Of a stretch of 6,546 bases of DNA, positions 5,171 through 6,546 are shown one piece after another. The DNA comes from Methylococcaceae bacterium UBA7658. Its GTDB lineage: Bacteria; Pseudomonadota; Gammaproteobacteria; Methylococcales; Methylomonadaceae. The notes below the pieces were generated by a model, which was given only the letters and a program-made list of their open reading frames with translations, did no database searches and was not told the DNA's origin. Each line of letters begins with the position of its first letter. The stretch's first letter is position 1. The stretch spans positions 40,209 to 46,754 of the forward strand of contig DLHW01000044.1 of the NCBI GenBank assembly GCA_002483425.1, in the 5' to 3' direction. The position numbers and the translations under genes were made by a program.

Positions 5171-6176
5171 CGAACAAGCTGTCCGTTCTTTCCGCCGCCT
5201 GGCGTTTCTTACGGTTTGCGCCGTTTATTTTCTGATTTTGGTTGGCGGGATTGTTCGCGCATCCGGCGCCGGCATGGGTTGCCCCGACTGGCCGACGTGT
5301 TTCGGGCAATGGATTCCGCCGACTGAAGAATCGCAGCTTCCATCCGATTATCACGAGCGTTACGCGGCCGGTTATGAGAATACCCAATTTAATCCGGTGA
5401 AAACTTGGACGGAATATCTCAATCGTTTGACAGGTGCCACTATCGGCATTCTTATATTTCTCACGGCTTGGCGTTCGCGAATTTATCTGCAAGGCGATAA
5501 AACTGTGTTTTATCTGGCCGTAGCCGTTTTCTTTTTGGTAGGCTTCCAAGGCTGGCTGGGCTCGACGGTGGTTTCCAGTAATCTCAAACCAGCGATGATA
5601 ACGCTGCATATGTTATTGGCGTTATTTATTGTCGCCTTGCTGATATACATTCTTGCGCGTTCGCAAAAAACGGCATGGGGTTATGTAGATATTACGTTGT
5701 TGCCGGAAAAATTCTTTAAAGTGCTGAGTGCCGCCATGAGCATGACATTAATCCAAGTGATGATGGGAACGCAAGTGAGGGAGGCCGTTGACCTGATCGC
5801 CAACGGACACGCTTACATCGACCGGCAGTACTGGCGCGACGATTTCCCCATTATTTTTTACGTCCACCGTTCGTTTTCTGCGCTGATTTTGTTCACGAAT
5901 TCATGGCTGTGTTGGAAGATATTCAAAGCATTTAAGCGGATTGATTTAGTTTATAAAGTCGCTTTAATGCTTATCGGTTTAATTGTTACCGCCATACTCG
6001 CAGGAATTTCGTTAGACCGCCTAGGGATGCCGCCGGTGGCGCAGCCCATCCACTTATTAATGGCCAACCTTATTTTCGGAACCCAGTTTTTTCTTTTTAT
6101 TTATCTGGCTTACGCAAAAACTTTTCAAAAAAATGCTGGCCTGCGTTCGGCTAGCTTTTCAAAGCAAAAAGTGTAA
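5163..6176 (+). CDS. ctaA: Heme A synthase, CtaA/COX15 family
   Basis: This inner-membrane enzyme oxidises the C8 methyl of heme O to a formyl group, making heme A for aa3-type cytochrome oxidases. Its 337 residues hold eight membrane segments (about 12-31, 85-104, 115-135, 143-164, 184-204, 229-254, 262-283, 293-317). The first extracytoplasmic loop carries the Cys pair GCPDWPTC (C40, C46). Histidines at the expected even-numbered helices are H149 (TM4), H235 (TM6, VHRSFSA) and H297 (TM8, IHLLMAN). In TM2 the usual E-x-x-H-R is E84-Y-L-N87-R, so Asn replaces the first His while the nearby Glu is kept. The loop after GCPDWPTC is longer than in Bacillus CtaA. The ATG overlaps the ygfZ stop in ATGATTGA; there is no strong ribosome site, so translation probably depends on ygfZ. 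No oxidase subunit or heme O synthase gene is in the window. Confidence 0.9.
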   Translation: MIDEQAVRSFRRLAFLTVCAVYFLILVGGIVRASGAGMGCPDWPTCFGQWIPPTEESQLPSDYHERYAAGYENTQFNPVKTWTEYLNRLTGATIGILIFLTAWRSRIYLQGDKTVFYLAVAVFFLVGFQGWLGSTVVSSNLKPAMITLHMLLALFIVALLIYILARSQKTAWGYVDITLLPEKFFKVLSAAMSMTLIQVMMGTQVREAVDLIANGHAYIDRQYWRDDFPIIFYVHRSFSALILFTNSWLCWKIFKAFKRIDLVYKVALMLIGLIVTAILAGISLDRLGMPPVAQPIHLLMANLIFGTQFFLFIYLAYAKTFQKNAGLRSASFSKQKV

Positions 6177-6181
6177 TCGAG

Positions 6182-6546
6182 TTAAGACTTTTTCTGCGTT
6201 GATTTTTTCTTCTTGGTTGTTGTTTTTCCTTCGGTTTTTTCCGAGTTATCCGGATTATAGTAACCTTTGGTTTTTTTGGCTTCGCTTGCCACAATGACCG
6301 GCTTTTTACCTGCCGTGGGAGAATAATACCCCTTCGTTTTTGATTTATTCGCGGCAGTTTGAGTTGTTTTTACCGTTTTTCCGGTATCTTTACCCGAGCT
6401 GGTTTTACCGGCGGCGGCCTTTGCAATACTAGGTTTTTTGACGGTTTTACTGGTTGTTGCCGACGCCTTGGTCTTGTTTGATTTTGCAACAACTAACTCA
6501 GGCTTTGGTTTATCCGGGGATTTATTTTTTTTGCGGGATACAGTTT
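6182..6546 (-). CDS. Lysine-rich repeat protein, C-terminal part only
   Basis: A minus-strand frame without a stop enters at the window edge (first whole codon at 6544) and ends at TAA 6182-6184, giving 120 residues; the start is outside the window. It contains 32 Lys, many Thr, Ala and Ser, and no Cys, Trp or His. It is very basic and probably disordered, apart from the repeats KTKGYYSP (69-76 of this fragment) and KTKGYYNP (91-98). The tail is a Lys/Thr run, KTTTKKKKSTQKKS. The composition recalls histone H1-like or AlgP-like bacterial nucleic-acid-binding tails, but I do not recognise the family. A surface or secreted role cannot be excluded without the N-terminus. The frame looks real because the repeats are conserved in protein but differ in synonymous codons. 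It converges on ctaA with a 5-bp gap and no clear terminator on either side. Confidence 0.72.
   Translation of the reverse strand, partial: TVSRKKNKSPDKPKPELVVAKSNKTKASATTSKTVKKPSIAKAAAGKTSSGKDTGKTVKTTQTAANKSKTKGYYSPTAGKKPVIVASEAKKTKGYYNPDNSEKTEGKTTTKKKKSTQKKS
6251..6340 (-). repeat. Two in-frame KTKGYYxP protein repeats, 22-residue period
   Basis: The units lie at 6317-6340 and 6251-6274. They encode K-T-K-G-Y-Y-S-P and K-T-K-G-Y-Y-N-P, with the linker KPVIVASEAK before the second. A degenerate third unit, KPELVVAKSNKTKA (residues 14-27 of the fragment), aligns with that linker plus KTKG. Five of the seven shared residues use different codons in the two copies. Confidence 0.7.

Overview
The window looks like chromosomal DNA of a gammaproteobacterium with moderate GC content. 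YchF is close to the E. coli protein along its full length. A YgfX-like gene lies divergent from ygfZ, and a heme A synthase follows ygfZ. A methanotroph-type lineage (Methylococcales, e.g. Methylomonas-like) is a plausible guess from the style of the left-edge repeat and of the heme A synthase. That is inference from memory, not a database result.

Left part (1-2247, + strand). The first ~200 bases look like a dispersed non-coding repeat of the 'GGATGGAGC...GCGGAATCCAGG' kind. Next is a 117-residue protein (256-609) that folds on paper as a response-regulator receiver but lacks the phospho-acceptor Asp. A ~297-base spacer follows; on its minus strand it holds a short frame resembling the last residues of an OmpA-type peptidoglycan-binding domain. 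Then comes a PAS + AAA+ + Fis-HTH sigma-54 activator (907-2247) with a complete set of ATPase motifs. The two regulators are neighbours on one strand, but no kinase gene is visible.

Middle part (2318-4070, - strand). Read right to left: ygfX (TTG start), ychF, and a tRNA with anticodon CAT. The tRNA has its own exact-consensus sigma-70 promoter (TTGACA-N17-TATAAT), whose -35 hexamer contains the ychF stop codon. The usual partner of ygfX, sdhE, is not between ygfX and ygfZ.

Right part (4187-6176, + strand). ygfZ (folate-binding Fe-S maintenance protein) overlaps by 8 bp a CtaA/COX15-type heme A synthase, so the two are probably translated together. The heme A synthase has Asn where the first heme-ligand His is expected. 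Five bases beyond its stop, on the - strand, lies the C-terminal 120 residues of a very lysine-rich protein (32 Lys of 120) with KTKGYYxP repeats, cut by the window edge.

Most of the window is conserved housekeeping DNA. No clear new multi-gene system is visible. The less ordinary items are the pseudo-receiver next to an orphan sigma-54 activator, the promoter/stop-codon/hairpin overlap at ychF-tRNA, and the lysine-rich repeat protein.
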